Shown: piece after piece, positions 1 through 9,911 of the stretch
Numbering within the stretch: the first letter of the stretch is position 1
How the letters are laid out: every line of letters begins with the position of its first letter
NCBI GenBank assembly: GCA_012520405.1
Contig: JAAYOJ010000185.1
Coordinates: 1-64,000 of the forward strand
Source of the DNA: Peptococcaceae bacterium
Lineage (GTDB): Bacteria > Bacillota > Desulfitobacteriia > Desulfitobacteriales > Syntrophobotulaceae
DNA: 64,000 nucleotides
Direction of reading: 5' to 3'
Translations under genes and position numbers: made by a program
The notes under the pieces: model-generated
The model's input: the letters and a program-made list of their open reading frames with translations, nothing else
The model's database searches: none
Told to the model about the DNA's origin: nothing

Positions 1-388
1 AAGCCGCAGGATATTCTTCATTTTTAGTGGTAAGAAGTTTAACAATCTCTAACACGGTATTCAGTTTAAAAGGTTTTTGGATAATACCCTTAAAGTTGCT
101 GGACGATGGTAATTCCAGATCATTAATTTCCGATCCGGTAAGAATTACAACAGGAATATCCTTATACTGGGGTTGAGAGGCAACTTTTTCGATAAATTGA
201 TAGCCGTTAAGCTTGGGCATAGAGTAGTCCGTTAGAATAAGTGCAGGGGCTGGACACTTTTTTAAGTATTCTAAAGCAGTCGATCCGTTAGTAGCGGTAA
301 TTGATTTATAACCGGAGTTTTTCAGTAAAATGGATAAAAGGTTAAGAATCTCTTTGTCATCATCAATTACCATGACTATTGGTCCCAA
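1..388 (-). CDS. Response regulator receiver protein, cut by the window edge
   Basis: The reverse strand encodes 129 codons of a CheY-like receiver domain running off the left edge. The TTG start at 388 is chosen because a GGAGGAG ribosome site (395-401) lies six bases upstream; an ATG at 373 is the alternative. Visible receiver hallmarks are the acidic cluster VIDDD near the N terminus, the phospho-acceptor Asp in LILTDYSMP, the Thr in VVILTG and the Lys in IIQKPF. The C terminus is missing, so an attached output domain cannot be excluded, though the visible length matches a stand-alone receiver. Partner kinase and target are unknown. Confidence 0.85.
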   Translation of the reverse strand, partial: MGPIVMVIDDDKEILNLLSILLKNSGYKSITATNGSTALEYLKKCPAPALILTDYSMPKLNGYQFIEKVASQPQYKDIPVVILTGSEINDLELPSSSNFKGIIQKPFKLNTVLEIVKLLTTKNEEYPAA

Positions 389-700
389 TGAATTCTCCTC
401 CTAAAAAATGTTTCGGTTTTACAACCTTTCTTAGTATACACTATTAAAAGCAAGAAAATTGTTGAGGCCTGTCAAGTAAAAAAATAAATAATATTATTTC
501 AAAGTTTGTTAATAAGCCGGATATAAGCAAAAAAAGAGTTAGGGTCAAAAAAAGCTTTTTCTTGTCAGACTAGAAGTTAGTAGAAATTTAGGACATATTG
601 TATAATGTTATAAGAATTGCCATTATTAAGGGGAAATTTTCTTAAGGCTAAAAGCATTTAGCTGTTTAACAATAATAAATAATAGAATGAGGTAAATATA
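389..700. other. AT-rich divergent intergenic region
   Basis: This 312-base stretch separates two divergent genes. It contains the ribosome site of the leftward response regulator (395-401) and, for the rightward gene, a good -10-like TATAAT at 601-606 without a convincing -35 at the right distance. A TTGACA-like hexamer on the reverse strand (470-475) has no matching -10 at 16-18 bases. No coding sequence or RNA gene is apparent. Confidence 0.4.
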
Positions 701-1417
701 ATGATTAAAAACAATCCTCCAAAACTCGAACCTCTTTACGATAAAAAAGTACAATGTATCTTATGCCGCCACTCTTTTACGACGAAAAAAGTCAGGTCCA
801 GGTTTGTAAAACCCAAACAAACTGACACTGATTTTGGCCCGTTATTTGCTCCGGAAGATGGTAACAATCCTTTGCTTTATTACGTAGTGATTTGTCCTCA
901 GTGCGGCTATTCTTTCACCCAAGATTTTAGAAAATCAATTAGTGGGACCGCTAAACAAATAATAATCGACAAAATATCTTCCAAGAAAGGCGAGGATTTT
1001 GATTATTCTGCGCAGAGGGATTTTGCAATTGCTGAAAGAGCTTATAAACTAGCAATTTATTGTGGGCAGTTAACCAAAGAAAAGAGTATTGCCTTAGCTA
1101 AACTTTGTCTGCGGTTAGGTTGGCTATACAGAAATGTAGGCAATGAAAGCGAAGAGCTGCGCTTCTTGAATTTTGCGGCCGAAGAATTTGAACAGGCTTA
1201 TATTAAGAGTGAGTTCGATCCGCTAAATACTCCGGAGATTTATATCCTGTACATGATTGGGGAGCTAAAACGACGGCTGGGTGCTCACAATGAAGCAGTC
1301 CAGTATTTTTCAGCAGTAACTGAACACCAGGATAGATCCCGCTACACTAAATATGTAAATTTAGCCCGTAAACAGTGGAGATTAACAGCTGAGGAGTATC
1401 GGACTCATGCCGAATAA
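701..1417 (+). CDS. DUF2225 family protein
   Basis: A 238-residue protein of the DUF2225 family, which occurs in many spore-forming Firmicutes and has no established function. The N-terminal ~80 residues hold two Cys pairs (CILCRHSF near residue 19 and CPQCGYSF near residue 65) that together could form a zinc-binding rubredoxin-like or zinc-ribbon fold. The rest is helical and resembles tetratricopeptide-like repeats (residues ~105-230, including alternating Ala/Tyr/Leu helices such as FAIAERAYKLAIY). There is no signal peptide or membrane segment, so it should be cytoplasmic. It lies 52 bases upstream of asnS on the same strand and may share a transcript with it. Confidence 0.75.
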   Translation: MIKNNPPKLEPLYDKKVQCILCRHSFTTKKVRSRFVKPKQTDTDFGPLFAPEDGNNPLLYYVVICPQCGYSFTQDFRKSISGTAKQIIIDKISSKKGEDFDYSAQRDFAIAERAYKLAIYCGQLTKEKSIALAKLCLRLGWLYRNVGNESEELRFLNFAAEEFEQAYIKSEFDPLNTPEIYILYMIGELKRRLGAHNEAVQYFSAVTEHQDRSRYTKYVNLARKQWRLTAEEYRTHAE

Positions 1418-1469
1418 TTAGTATTCCGGCAGTATATATGGCGATATTATCTAAAGGAGTATGAACTTT

Positions 1470-2861
1470 ATGAACACACAAAGCTTGAAAGATATCTTTG
1501 CTTCGGCAGAACAAATGTTGGGCCGGGAGGTTGAGCTTGCGGGCTGGGTGAGAACTGTTCGGGTTTCTAAAGATTTTGGTTTTATAGAGTTCAATGATGG
1601 AAGCCAGTTTAAAAATTTACAGATAGTATTTGATAATAATTTGGAAAACTTCTCTGCTATCGCCAAATTGGGAGTGGGATCTGCTCTGACGGTGCAGGGC
1701 ACAATAGTCCCTTCTCCCGGTAAAAATCAAGCCCTGGAATTAAAAGCAGAAAAGATTATTATTGAAAACGCTTGTCCTAATGACTATCCTTTACAGAAAA
1801 AAAGACACAGTCTGGAATTCTTAAGGACCATTGCTCACCTTCGTCCCAGAACAAATACTTTTTCCGCAGTATTTCGTCTTAGATCGGTCATGGCTTATGC
1901 CATTCATAAGTTTTTTCAAGAGCGGGGTTTTGTTTATGTCCATACCCCTATAATTACCGCGAGTGATGCCGAGGGTGCCGGAGAAATGTTTCGGGTATCT
2001 ACCCTTAGACCGGATAAGCCTCCAACTGATGCTTTGGGAAATATTGATTTTACCCAAGATTTCTTTGGCCGGGAGACCCACCTGACTGTAAGCGGACAGT
2101 TAAATGCTGAGAGTTTTTGTTTGGCTTTCAAAAATGTTTATACTTTTGGGCCAACCTTCAGGGCGGAAAACTCCAACACAGCTAGACATGCAGCCGAGTT
2201 TTGGATGCTGGAGCCGGAGATGGCTTTTGCTGATTTGCAAGATAACCAGCAATTAGCGGAGGAAATGCTGAAATATCTGATTAATTATGCCTTGGAACAT
2301 TGCCCGCAGGAAATGGCCTTCTTCCAGCAATTTATGGAGAAAGGCCTGCTTAATCGTCTGCATAATGTTCTTACTTCCGATTTTGGCCATCTGACCTATA
2401 CTGATGCTATCGAAATTTTACAAAAGGCAGAGCATAATTTTGAATATCCGGTAAAGTGGGGATTGGATCTCCAAACTGAGCATGAACGTTTTTTGACGGA
2501 GAAGGTGTTTGGCAAACCCTTATTCATAACTGATTATCCCAAGGATATTAAAGCTTTTTACATGAAACAAAACAGTGACGGTAAAACAGTTGCTGCTATG
2601 GATCTACTTGTTCCTGGGGTAGGGGAGATTATTGGGGGCAGTCAAAGAGAAGATAACCTTAATTTGCTTTCTGCTAGAATGAAAGGGCTTAACATGAAAG
2701 AAGAAAATTATTGGTGGTACCTGGAACTCAGAAAATACGGCGGTGTTAAGCATTCCGGATTTGGCCTGGGTTTTGAACGTTTAATTATGTATCTGAGCGG
2801 GATTAGCAATATTCGGGATGTTATACCTTTTCCCCGAACCGTAAATTCGGCAGATTTTTAG
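1470..2861 (+). CDS. asnS: Asparaginyl-tRNA synthetase
   Basis: Class II aminoacyl-tRNA synthetase charging tRNA-Asn with asparagine. An N-terminal OB-fold anticodon-binding domain (residues ~15-110, with [10 protein letters not shown]) is followed by the class II catalytic core. Motif 2 is visible as [15 protein letters not shown] and motif 3 as [15 protein letters not shown] near the C terminus, followed by IRDVIPFPR. The 463-residue length is normal for AsnS. The ATG at 1470 is preferred over the in-frame ATG at 1461 because the ribosome site AAAGGAG (1453-1459) is only one base from the first. A rho-independent terminator follows. Asparaginyl identity (rather than aspartyl) rests on overall resemblance to AsnS; confidence is high. 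Confidence 0.93.
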   Translation: MNTQSLKDIFASAEQMLGREVELAGWVRTVRVSKDFGFIEFNDGSQFKNLQIVFDNNLENFSAIAKLGVGSALTVQGTIVPSPGKNQALELKAEKIIIENACPNDYPLQKKRHSLEFLRTIAHLRPRTNTFSAVFRLRSVMAYAIHKFFQERGFVYVHTPIITASDAEGAGEMFRVSTLRPDKPPTDALGNIDFTQDFFGRETHLTVSGQLNAESFCLAFKNVYTFGPTFRAENSNTARHAAEFWMLEPEMAFADLQDNQQLAEEMLKYLINYALEHCPQEMAFFQQFMEKGLLNRLHNVLTSDFGHLTYTDAIEILQKAEHNFEYPVKWGLDLQTEHERFLTEKVFGKPLFITDYPKDIKAFYMKQNSDGKTVAAMDLLVPGVGEIIGGSQREDNLNLLSARMKGLNMKEENYWWYLELRKYGGVKHSGFGLGFERLIMYLSGISNIRDVIPFPRTVNSADF

Positions 2862-2900
2862 TAACTCAAATATTGTTTTCTAAGTATTAATTGAAATTTT

Positions 2901-2927
2901 AACCGGAATTCATATTCCGGTTTTTTT
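2901..2927 (+). terminator. Rho-independent terminator after asnS
   Basis: A perfect 9-bp stem (AACCGGAAT / ATTCCGGTT) with a four-base loop, running into seven consecutive T bases. Confidence 0.85.
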
Positions 2928-2930
2928 GTT

Positions 2931-2960
2931 GGATAAAGGAAGAGTCAAAGAGCCACAATA
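2931..2960 (+). promoter_or_regulatory. Putative sigma-G promoter for sleB-ypeB
   Basis: GGATA (2931-2935) and CACAATA (2954-2960) are separated by 18 bases. This fits the forespore sigma-G pattern known from B. subtilis (GNATR, 17-18 bases, CATNNTA) with one mismatch in the -10. It lies directly after the asnS terminator and about 30 bases before the sleB start. sleB and ypeB are sigma-G-dependent in B. subtilis, so position and target agree. Assigned by eye. Confidence 0.5.
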
Positions 2961-2992
2961 AAATAGAGAAAAATAAAAGGTGAGGTGAAAAT

Positions 2993-3700
2993 ATGAAATT
3001 TAACCTGAAGAATAAGGATCGAAATAAACTTTTGGCTGTCTTAAGCATAAGTTTGTTTCTTTGTCTTGCCCTGACAGTGACCGGGCAAGCCGCTTTAGGA
3101 GACCGTACCTTATCGTCCGGTTCTAAAGGAGCGGAAGTTAAAGAGCTGCAGAAAAAACTCCTCCAAATAGGCTATCAAGTCGGCAAGGTGGATGGAGTGT
3201 ATGGAAAATCGACTACTGAGGCTGTCAAGAGATTTCAGAAAAATAGAGGACTTAAGGTCGACGGCATAGCAGGAAAGAAAACAATTGCGGAGCTAAAGAA
3301 ATTGACAGGAGAAAGTACAACATCATCGGGAAAAAAAGTTGGTTATAAGAATTCTGATGTTCAGCTTTTAGCCCGTTGTATTTATGCTGAAGGGCGGGGT
3401 GAGCCTTATATCGGTCAGGTAGCAATCGGAGCCTGCGTAATGAACAGAATAAAAAGTTCTGAATTCCCCAACAGTATAGCGGCCATAATCTATCAGCCCA
3501 AAGCATTTTCTGCTGTCGATGACGGTCAAATAAATATGTCCCCTGATGAAACGGCGGTTAAAGCGGCAAAGGAAGCAATGAGTGGTTCAGATCCCACAGG
3601 GGGGGCCGTGTTCTACTTTAATCCGGATAAGACCAAAAATAAATTTATCTGGTCTCGTCCCCAGATCAAAAAAATCGGCAAACATATATTCACACGCTAG
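2993..3700 (+). CDS. sleB: Spore cortex-lytic enzyme SleB
   Basis: Peptidoglycan hydrolase that degrades spore cortex during germination; SleB family members are lytic transglycosylases acting at muramic-delta-lactam. A hydrophobic signal segment (residues ~13-32) ends near QAALG, followed by a peptidoglycan-binding domain (residues ~38-100, with GSKGAEVKELQKKL and VDGVYGKSTTEAVKRFQ). The C-terminal hydrolase_2 domain (residues ~120-235) has the expected catalytic Glu region in IYAEGRGEPYIGQVA. The 235-residue length is slightly short of Bacillus SleB. It sits 11 bases upstream of ypeB, the normal pairing, in which each protein stabilises the other in the spore. Confidence 0.93.
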   Translation: MKFNLKNKDRNKLLAVLSISLFLCLALTVTGQAALGDRTLSSGSKGAEVKELQKKLLQIGYQVGKVDGVYGKSTTEAVKRFQKNRGLKVDGIAGKKTIAELKKLTGESTTSSGKKVGYKNSDVQLLARCIYAEGRGEPYIGQVAIGACVMNRIKSSEFPNSIAAIIYQPKAFSAVDDGQINMSPDETAVKAAKEAMSGSDPTGGAVFYFNPDKTKNKFIWSRPQIKKIGKHIFTR

Positions 3701-3711
3701 GCGGGATGAAA

Positions 3712-5145
3712 ATGAAAGAAAATACTAAAAAAAGAATTTTGGCCTGGTTATCTCTTACCTTTTTTGTGGCCTTTGGCTTATCTTTGGCCTGGGGTATTTA
3801 TGAGTACAGGTTGCTTAATGAGCAAAAAACGGCTTTGGATAACCAGTACAAACGGGCGTTAAACGACCTGGTCACGGATATCAATGAAATGGAAACAAGT
3901 ATGGCTAAAGCCAAGGTGGCCAATGGAACTTCTTTAAAAGTACTATATCTTAGCGAAATTTGGAAAAGCAGTGATACCGCGGTCAACAGGTTCAGTCAGA
4001 TACCGTCCGATGAAATAGGCATAAGTTACGTCGAAACTCTAGCCAATCAAATAGCTGATTTTAGTAAATCTATGACTCAGAAAGTGGCGGCTACAGGAAG
4101 CATGAACGCCAATGAGACCAAGATTTTTGATGATATGCATCAAAGAATAATTGAAACTAATAGATCCCTGCAAAATCTTTCTAATCAATATTATGCTGAA
4201 AATTTGGCTTGGATCTATAAGTCCCCCAATATTTGGGAAAAATTAGGTATAGGGAAGTTAATTCAAGCTAGCGCTCAAGGAGGTGAGAAAGGCGGCGATC
4301 CCAAGCAGGACGATCCGGAAGCAGCCAGGAAGGCAGGAGAGCAAACACCTAGCTCTGTTCGAGGCGGGTTAAAACAATTAGATACCAGTCTACAAAAATA
4401 CCCTCCCTTAAGCTATAAAGGTGATTTGGATAAACATTATGTAGAAAAACCTTTAGGATTGCCCGCAGGAGTTATTGATGAAAGTAAAGCAATAACTATT
4501 GCCAAAGATTTTTTGCATAAAGTTGGTTTCCGGGATGCCGAACCTCAAGTTACGGGTCGTTCCGATAGTCCTCTGGGTGGTTTCAACCTTGCTTTTAAAG
4601 AAGCATATCTGGAGATCAGTAAAAAAGGCGGTGTGGTAACTTACTACCGTAATCAACGTGAACTTAATGAGCGCCGGCTAGATGTGCCTAAAGCAATTGA
4701 AAAAGGCTATGAGGCGCTAAAAAAACTGGGTTTTGACCTAGTTGTGACTTCCACGGAAGATCTTGACTCCTATGTAATGGTTGAGGCCGTAGCTCAAGAC
4801 AATGGTGTCAGGATATATCCGGATAAGGTAAGGCTGACTGTTGCCATGGATAACGGGGAGTTAATAGGCTTTGATGCTAATGCCTATTATGCTTATCATC
4901 ATGATCGGCAACTGAACAAAAAACTAAGTTTGGCAGAAGCGAAAAACAAATTGGCTAAAAACTTCAAGATAATTGAAAACAGACTGGCTGTGATTTCTAG
5001 GATTGGTAATCAAGAAGCCTTTTGTTATGAATTTAGGGGTACTGCTTTTGGCGAAGAATATTTGATCTATATTGACGCTGTTGACGGCTCAGAAGTAAAA
5101 ATTAGCAGGATAGTAAATACTCCTAGGGGTAAATTGATTCAATAG
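3712..5145 (+). CDS. ypeB: Germination protein YpeB
   Basis: Partner of the cortex-lytic enzyme SleB in the spore inner membrane. One N-terminal transmembrane helix (residues ~8-27, LAWLSLTFFVAFGLSLAWG) precedes a helical region and C-terminal PepSY-like repeats (roughly residues 250-470, with repeating patterns such as ESKAITIAKDFLHKVGF and SLAEAKNKLAKNF). A Gly/Asp/Lys-rich linker lies near residues 185-215. The start at 3712 is preferred over the ATG at 3706, because GGCGGG (3700-3705) directly abuts the first ATG but is six bases from the second. It is co-oriented with sleB and probably in one sporulation operon. Confidence 0.92.
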   Translation: MKENTKKRILAWLSLTFFVAFGLSLAWGIYEYRLLNEQKTALDNQYKRALNDLVTDINEMETSMAKAKVANGTSLKVLYLSEIWKSSDTAVNRFSQIPSDEIGISYVETLANQIADFSKSMTQKVAATGSMNANETKIFDDMHQRIIETNRSLQNLSNQYYAENLAWIYKSPNIWEKLGIGKLIQASAQGGEKGGDPKQDDPEAARKAGEQTPSSVRGGLKQLDTSLQKYPPLSYKGDLDKHYVEKPLGLPAGVIDESKAITIAKDFLHKVGFRDAEPQVTGRSDSPLGGFNLAFKEAYLEISKKGGVVTYYRNQRELNERRLDVPKAIEKGYEALKKLGFDLVVTSTEDLDSYVMVEAVAQDNGVRIYPDKVRLTVAMDNGELIGFDANAYYAYHHDRQLNKKLSLAEAKNKLAKNFKIIENRLAVISRIGNQEAFCYEFRGTAFGEEYLIYIDAVDGSEVKISRIVNTPRGKLIQ

Positions 5146-5196
5146 ACTTGAATTATTGTTCAAAGAAACGTAAAATAAGAAACAGTATAAAAAGTG

Positions 5197-5224
5197 AGCA
5201 GAGAAAAAATCCTTTTTCTCTGCT
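5197..5224 (+). terminator. Terminator-like hairpin after ypeB
   Basis: A 12-bp perfect stem (AGCAGAGAAAAA / TTTTTCTCTGCT) with a four-base loop; the flanks AAGTG and TAACTT extend it imperfectly. The downstream T run is short and broken, so termination may be inefficient. Confidence 0.6.
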
Positions 5225-5382
5225 TAACTTGTTTTAATTTATGGTTAATAAGGCATTTATTAAACCTTTATCTTCTGGAAAATTTATATTTGCTGGTATT
5301 TTAACCGGATATATATTAAAATTTTAGAAGTTATTTTTTGAAGAGCTTCTGATATAGCTTAAGACATAAAGGAGGATTAGAA

Positions 5383-7068
5383 ATGAGCCTTTATGAACAG
5401 ATAAAGCAGAAAATTTATCAAAGGCTGGAAGAATCATTAATTAAGGCCCAAGAGGCAGGGGAATTGAGCTTTAAGGAAATTCCTGATTTTGTGCTTGAAG
5501 AACCTAGGGAAAGGCAACATGGTGATTTGGCTACTAATTTAGCAATGACTTTAACCAAACAAGCTAAGAAAGCACCAAGGGATATTGCTAACATACTCAT
5601 AGCCAACTTAAATACGAATGGCACCTGGATAACTTCTTGTGAAATTGCAGGCCCCGGTTTTATTAACTTTCGTCTTAACCCCCTTTGGCTGATAGAGGTC
5701 ATACCCGAAGTGATACGGCAAAAAGAAGGTTATGGTGCTGTCAATATCGGGAAGGGAGAAAAAGTACAGGTTGAATTCGTAAGTGCCAATCCCACTGGTC
5801 TTTTACATATGGGTAACGCCAGGGGAGCCGCACTAGGCGATAGCCTGGCTACGTTACTTTCCATGGCGGGTTATGAGGTAAGCCGTGAATTTTATATAAA
5901 TGATGCCGGTAATCAAATATATAATTTCGCTTTATCTTTAGAAGCTCGTTATCTGCAGCAGTTAGGGTTTGATGTACCTTTTCCCGAAGCTGGCTATCAT
6001 GGAGAAGACTTAATTGCCACCGTAAAAAGAATAATAGATAAAGATGGGGACAAGTATGTTTCCATGGAAGAGGATGTTCGGCGGGATTACCTTGTCCGTT
6101 TTGCTTTAGAAGAAAAAATTACCGGAATTAGAGAAACTTTGGAGAAATTTGGTGTTTTTTACGATGTATGGTTTAGTGAACAATCTTTGCATAGTTCCGG
6201 TTACGTGCAAGAAACTATCAATGAATTAGAAAACAAAGGATATATTTATGAAAAAGAAGGTGCCTTATGGTTTAAGTCTACCTTGTTTGGAGATGAAAAA
6301 GATGAGGTTATAGTCCGTAAAAATGGGATTCCAACCTATTTTGCTGCGGATATTGCTTATCATCGCCATAAATTTGCACGAGGTTTTAAGCGGGTAATTA
6401 ATATCTGGGGAGCCGACCATCATGGCCATGTAGCTAGAATGAAAGGCGCTATGCAAGCGCTGGGAAATAATCCCGATAATTTGCAAGTTATTTTAATGCA
6501 ATTGGTAAGGCTAATTCAGGACGGAGAAATTGTCCGTATGTCGAAACGATCCGGCCAGTACATTACGCTTGATGAACTCATAGACGAAGTGGGAAAAGAT
6601 GCAGCCAGATTTTTCTTTATTCAGCGTGACCCCGATTCTACTGTCGAATTTGATTTGGATTTAGCTAAATCGGAATCGGCTGATAATCCGGTTTATTATG
6701 TGCAATATGCCCATGCCAGACTATGCAGTATTATGAGACAGGCTAAGGAAATGGGTTATGAACTGAGCGTTGAGCCCTCTCCAGAGCAGCTTGAACTTTT
6801 AACTTCCCAGGAAGAAAGAGACTTATTAAAAAAGATGGCCGATTTTCCGGGTGAAATAGCTTTAGCGGCAAAAATGGCCGAACCTCATCGTATAGCAAGA
6901 TATGCTCTGGATTTTGCTTCGCTTTTCCATAGCTTTTATAACAGCCATAGAGTTTTGGTAGACAATGCTCAATTGCGTACAGCGCGTCTAGGCTTAATTA
7001 TTTCTATAAGACAGGTTTTAGCGAATGCCATGAGGATTTTAGGTGTCTCAGCCCCCGAGAAAATGTAA
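5383..7068 (+). CDS. argS: Arginyl-tRNA synthetase
   Basis: Class I synthetase charging tRNA-Arg. The N-terminal Add-1-type domain (residues ~1-110) is followed by the HIGH-class signature SANPTGLLHMGNARG (near residue 135) and the KMSKS-class loop RMSKRSGQYITLDE (near residue 390). The C-terminal DALR anticodon-binding domain includes YVQYAHARLCSIMRQ. Its 561 residues are normal length. A clear AAGGAGG ribosome site precedes the ATG. It is followed closely by pyrG and could be cotranscribed. Confidence 0.95.
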   Translation: MSLYEQIKQKIYQRLEESLIKAQEAGELSFKEIPDFVLEEPRERQHGDLATNLAMTLTKQAKKAPRDIANILIANLNTNGTWITSCEIAGPGFINFRLNPLWLIEVIPEVIRQKEGYGAVNIGKGEKVQVEFVSANPTGLLHMGNARGAALGDSLATLLSMAGYEVSREFYINDAGNQIYNFALSLEARYLQQLGFDVPFPEAGYHGEDLIATVKRIIDKDGDKYVSMEEDVRRDYLVRFALEEKITGIRETLEKFGVFYDVWFSEQSLHSSGYVQETINELENKGYIYEKEGALWFKSTLFGDEKDEVIVRKNGIPTYFAADIAYHRHKFARGFKRVINIWGADHHGHVARMKGAMQALGNNPDNLQVILMQLVRLIQDGEIVRMSKRSGQYITLDELIDEVGKDAARFFFIQRDPDSTVEFDLDLAKSESADNPVYYVQYAHARLCSIMRQAKEMGYELSVEPSPEQLELLTSQEERDLLKKMADFPGEIALAAKMAEPHRIARYALDFASLFHSFYNSHRVLVDNAQLRTARLGLIISIRQVLANAMRILGVSAPEKM

Positions 7069-7117
7069 GGTATGTTATATCAAATCCATTAATAGACGAA
7101 GGAAAGGGTAGAAAAGG

Positions 7118-8722
7118 ATGACCAAATTCGTTTTTGTTACCGGAGGAGTGGTTAGTTCTCTGGGAAAAGGAATTACAGCAGCTTCATTAGGTTGCCTTCT
7201 TAAAAAAAGGGGACTGAAGATTGCTATTCAAAAATTTGATCCCTATATAAACGTAGACCCCGGAACAATGAGTCCTTATCAGCATGGAGAGGTTTTTGTC
7301 ACCGATGATGGGGCGGAAACCGATCTTGATTTGGGCCACTATGAAAGGTTTATAGATGTTCCACTATCCAAATACAGCAATGTTACAGCCGGTAAAGTTT
7401 ATTGGTCTGTAATTACCAAAGAGCGCAAAGGCGAATATTTAGGAGGAACTGTCCAAGTTATCCCCCATATCACTAATGAAATAAAAGATAGAATTTATCG
7501 CGTAGCCACAGAAAGTAATCCGGATGTAGTAATTACCGAAATTGGTGGAACTGTTGGTGACATGGAGTCCCTGCCGTTTTTGGAAGCGATACGTCAGATT
7601 AGAGGCGATATTGGTAAGGATAACGTCTGCTATGTACATGTTACTCTATTGCCATATTTAGCAGCTTCGGGGGAGGTTAAAACCAAACCCAGCCAGCATT
7701 CGGTTAAAGAATTGCGGGGAATTGGAATTCAGCCTAATATCTTGGTGTGCCGGGCTGACCAGAAAATAAGCAATGATCTGAAAGATAAGTTGGCTCTTTT
7801 GTGTGATATTGAAAAAGAAGCGATTATTACAGCAGAAACAGCTTCAACCATCTATGAATTGCCCCTTCTTCTTCAGCAAGAAGGAATGGATGATATTGTT
7901 CTCAATTGCCTGGGTATTGATGTTCCACCTGCGGATATGTCCGACTGGGCTAAGATGGTCAAAAAGGCTAAGTCCCCCTCTCAAAGTACAGAGATTGCTA
8001 TTGTCGGGAAGTATGTGGCCCTGCCTGATGCCTATTTGAGTGTTGCTGAAGCATTGCGCCATGCTGGTATTGATCAAAGTGCTGAAGTTAAAATTCGCTG
8101 GGTCAATGCCGAGGATTTAGAGGACCCTGACGTCAATCTAAATGAGATGTTTAAAGGTATTAAGGGTATTCTTGTCCCCGGAGGTTTTGGCCAAAGAGGG
8201 ATTGAAGGTAAAATAAAGGCCATTCAGTATGCCAGGGAAAATCAAATACCCTTTCTAGGAATTTGCCTAGGAATGCAATGTGCTCTTATAGAATTTGCCC
8301 GTAATGTTTGTGGTTTGCCAGGCGCTAACAGCACGGAGTTCGATCCGGAAACCAAGTATGCTATTATAGATCTTTTGCCGGAACAAAAGAATATTGAAGA
8401 TCTGGGCGGAACCATGCGCTTAGGTTCTTCGCCGATAAAACTGAAAACTGAAAGCAAAGCATTTCAAGCTTATGGGACAGAACTAATCTCTGAAAGACAC
8501 CGCCATCGTTACGAAGTTAATAATGACTATCGTGACATAATGGAGAAGAATGGTTTAATATTCTCTGGAACATCTCCTGATGAAATATTAGTGGAACTTA
8601 TAGAACATACTCAGCATCCTTGGTTTGTGGCCTCACAATTCCATCCGGAATTTAAGTCCAGACCCAATAAGCCGCATCCTTTATTTAAGCAATTCGTTAT
8701 AGCGTCCTTACAAAAGAGTTGA
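7118..8722 (+). CDS. pyrG: CTP synthase
   Basis: Converts UTP to CTP using ATP and glutamine in the last step of pyrimidine nucleotide synthesis. The N-terminal synthetase domain begins with the typical [23 protein letters not shown] and continues to residue ~265. The C-terminal class I glutamine amidotransferase has the nucleophile Cys in [15 protein letters not shown] and the catalytic His/Glu in [12 protein letters not shown]. The 534-residue length is normal. In B. subtilis pyrG lies near spo0F, and that proximity is kept here with two peptidoglycan-type genes in between. Confidence 0.97.
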   Translation: MTKFVFVTGGVVSSLGKGITAASLGCLLKKRGLKIAIQKFDPYINVDPGTMSPYQHGEVFVTDDGAETDLDLGHYERFIDVPLSKYSNVTAGKVYWSVITKERKGEYLGGTVQVIPHITNEIKDRIYRVATESNPDVVITEIGGTVGDMESLPFLEAIRQIRGDIGKDNVCYVHVTLLPYLAASGEVKTKPSQHSVKELRGIGIQPNILVCRADQKISNDLKDKLALLCDIEKEAIITAETASTIYELPLLLQQEGMDDIVLNCLGIDVPPADMSDWAKMVKKAKSPSQSTEIAIVGKYVALPDAYLSVAEALRHAGIDQSAEVKIRWVNAEDLEDPDVNLNEMFKGIKGILVPGGFGQRGIEGKIKAIQYARENQIPFLGICLGMQCALIEFARNVCGLPGANSTEFDPETKYAIIDLLPEQKNIEDLGGTMRLGSSPIKLKTESKAFQAYGTELISERHRHRYEVNNDYRDIMEKNGLIFSGTSPDEILVELIEHTQHPWFVASQFHPEFKSRPNKPHPLFKQFVIASLQKS

Positions 8723-8807
8723 AATTTGAAAAAGTAATTACCGGCTTTTTAAGACTGGTATCTATGTGGGATAATATGGCAATAATGTCTTCTGGAGGAA
8801 TGTTGAA

Positions 8808-9881
8808 ATGCAGTATACAGTTAAATGGCTAAACGAGGAAGACAAGCCTAGCTTTAATTCGTTTATTGTTGATCATTCTAAGGGTCATGCTATGCAGCTT
8901 TGGGAATGGGGCGATATCAAAGGACGAACTGGCTGGAGACCGTGGAGGCTTGCCCTGGAGGAAAAGGGTGAGATTGTGGCTACTGCCACAATTTTGGCCA
9001 GACAGTTGCCTTTTTTTAAGTGTCCCATATTTTATTGTCCCAGAGGCCCTGTGGTAGACATGGATGATAAGGAAAGGCTGTCGGCCGTATGGCAAGCTAT
9101 CAGAGAATTAGCGAAGAAAGAGAAAGCCATACTTTTAAAAATAGATCCTGATATTCCGAAATCTAACCAGGAGTTAGCTAACTTTTTAGCAAATTCGGGA
9201 TTTAGGCCAATTGATAAAGGGAAAAATTTTGAGGGAGTACAACCCAAATTTGTATTCAGGCTCGATATTACACCTGACGAAGATACTTTACTGGCCAATA
9301 TGCATCAAAAAACCCGCTACAATATCCGTTTAGCGATGAGAAAAGGTGTTGTGATTAGAGCCGGTACCAAAGAAGACTTACCTGAATTCTACCGGGTTCT
9401 CGAAGAGACCACAGCCAGAGATAATTTTCTGGTTCGTTCTTATGGCTATTTTGAAGATTTATATGACACACTGGTACCTGCAGGTTTTGGGCAGCTTTTT
9501 ATCGCTGAATATCAAGGAAAAATTATTGCCGGAACACTCGCTTTTCTTACCGGCAAAAAAGCCTGGTATATTTATGGGGCTTCCTCTAATTCCTACCGTA
9601 ACGTGATGCCCAATTATCTTATCCAGTGGGAGATGATACGCTGGGCTAAAACCAAGGGATGTACCCTTTATGATTTTCGGGGAGTTTCCGGGGATGTGAG
9701 TGAAGACAATCCTCTCTATGGCTTATATAGATTCAAAAAGGGTTTCAATGGTGAGTTCACGGAATTTATCGGGGAATGGGATTTGGTTTATAGGCCATTT
9801 ATGTATTTTGTCTGGAAAAATATAGAGCGTCTTTATTCTGGTAAACTAAAAGGAATTATAGCCCGCTTAAGGCGCAAGTAA
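8808..9881 (+). CDS. FemX/FemAB-type peptidyltransferase
   Basis: A 357-residue protein of the FemAB family, two tandem GNAT-like folds that add amino acids from aminoacyl-tRNA to the stem peptide of lipid II. Recognisable segments include KTRYNIRLAMRKGVVIR (helical hinge region), LVPAGFGQLFIAEYQGKIIAGTLAFL, and a C-terminal half with YDFRGVSGDVSEDNPLYGLYRFK and GFNGEFTEFIGEWDLVY, all typical of FemX-like proteins. It is soluble and presumably acts at the inner membrane face. The next gene, 30 bases downstream, is an alanine-racemase-family enzyme, which suggests a shared wall-peptide role. Which amino acid is added cannot be told from sequence. Confidence 0.85.
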   Translation: MQYTVKWLNEEDKPSFNSFIVDHSKGHAMQLWEWGDIKGRTGWRPWRLALEEKGEIVATATILARQLPFFKCPIFYCPRGPVVDMDDKERLSAVWQAIRELAKKEKAILLKIDPDIPKSNQELANFLANSGFRPIDKGKNFEGVQPKFVFRLDITPDEDTLLANMHQKTRYNIRLAMRKGVVIRAGTKEDLPEFYRVLEETTARDNFLVRSYGYFEDLYDTLVPAGFGQLFIAEYQGKIIAGTLAFLTGKKAWYIYGASSNSYRNVMPNYLIQWEMIRWAKTKGCTLYDFRGVSGDVSEDNPLYGLYRFKKGFNGEFTEFIGEWDLVYRPFMYFVWKNIERLYSGKLKGIIARLRRK

Positions 9882-9911
9882 AAACAATCTAATTGAACGG
9901 AAAGATTTAGT

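Noticed and set aside
5225-5382. T-box leader upstream of argS
   Set aside because: No AGGGTGGNACCGCG-like T-box sequence or antiterminator was found.
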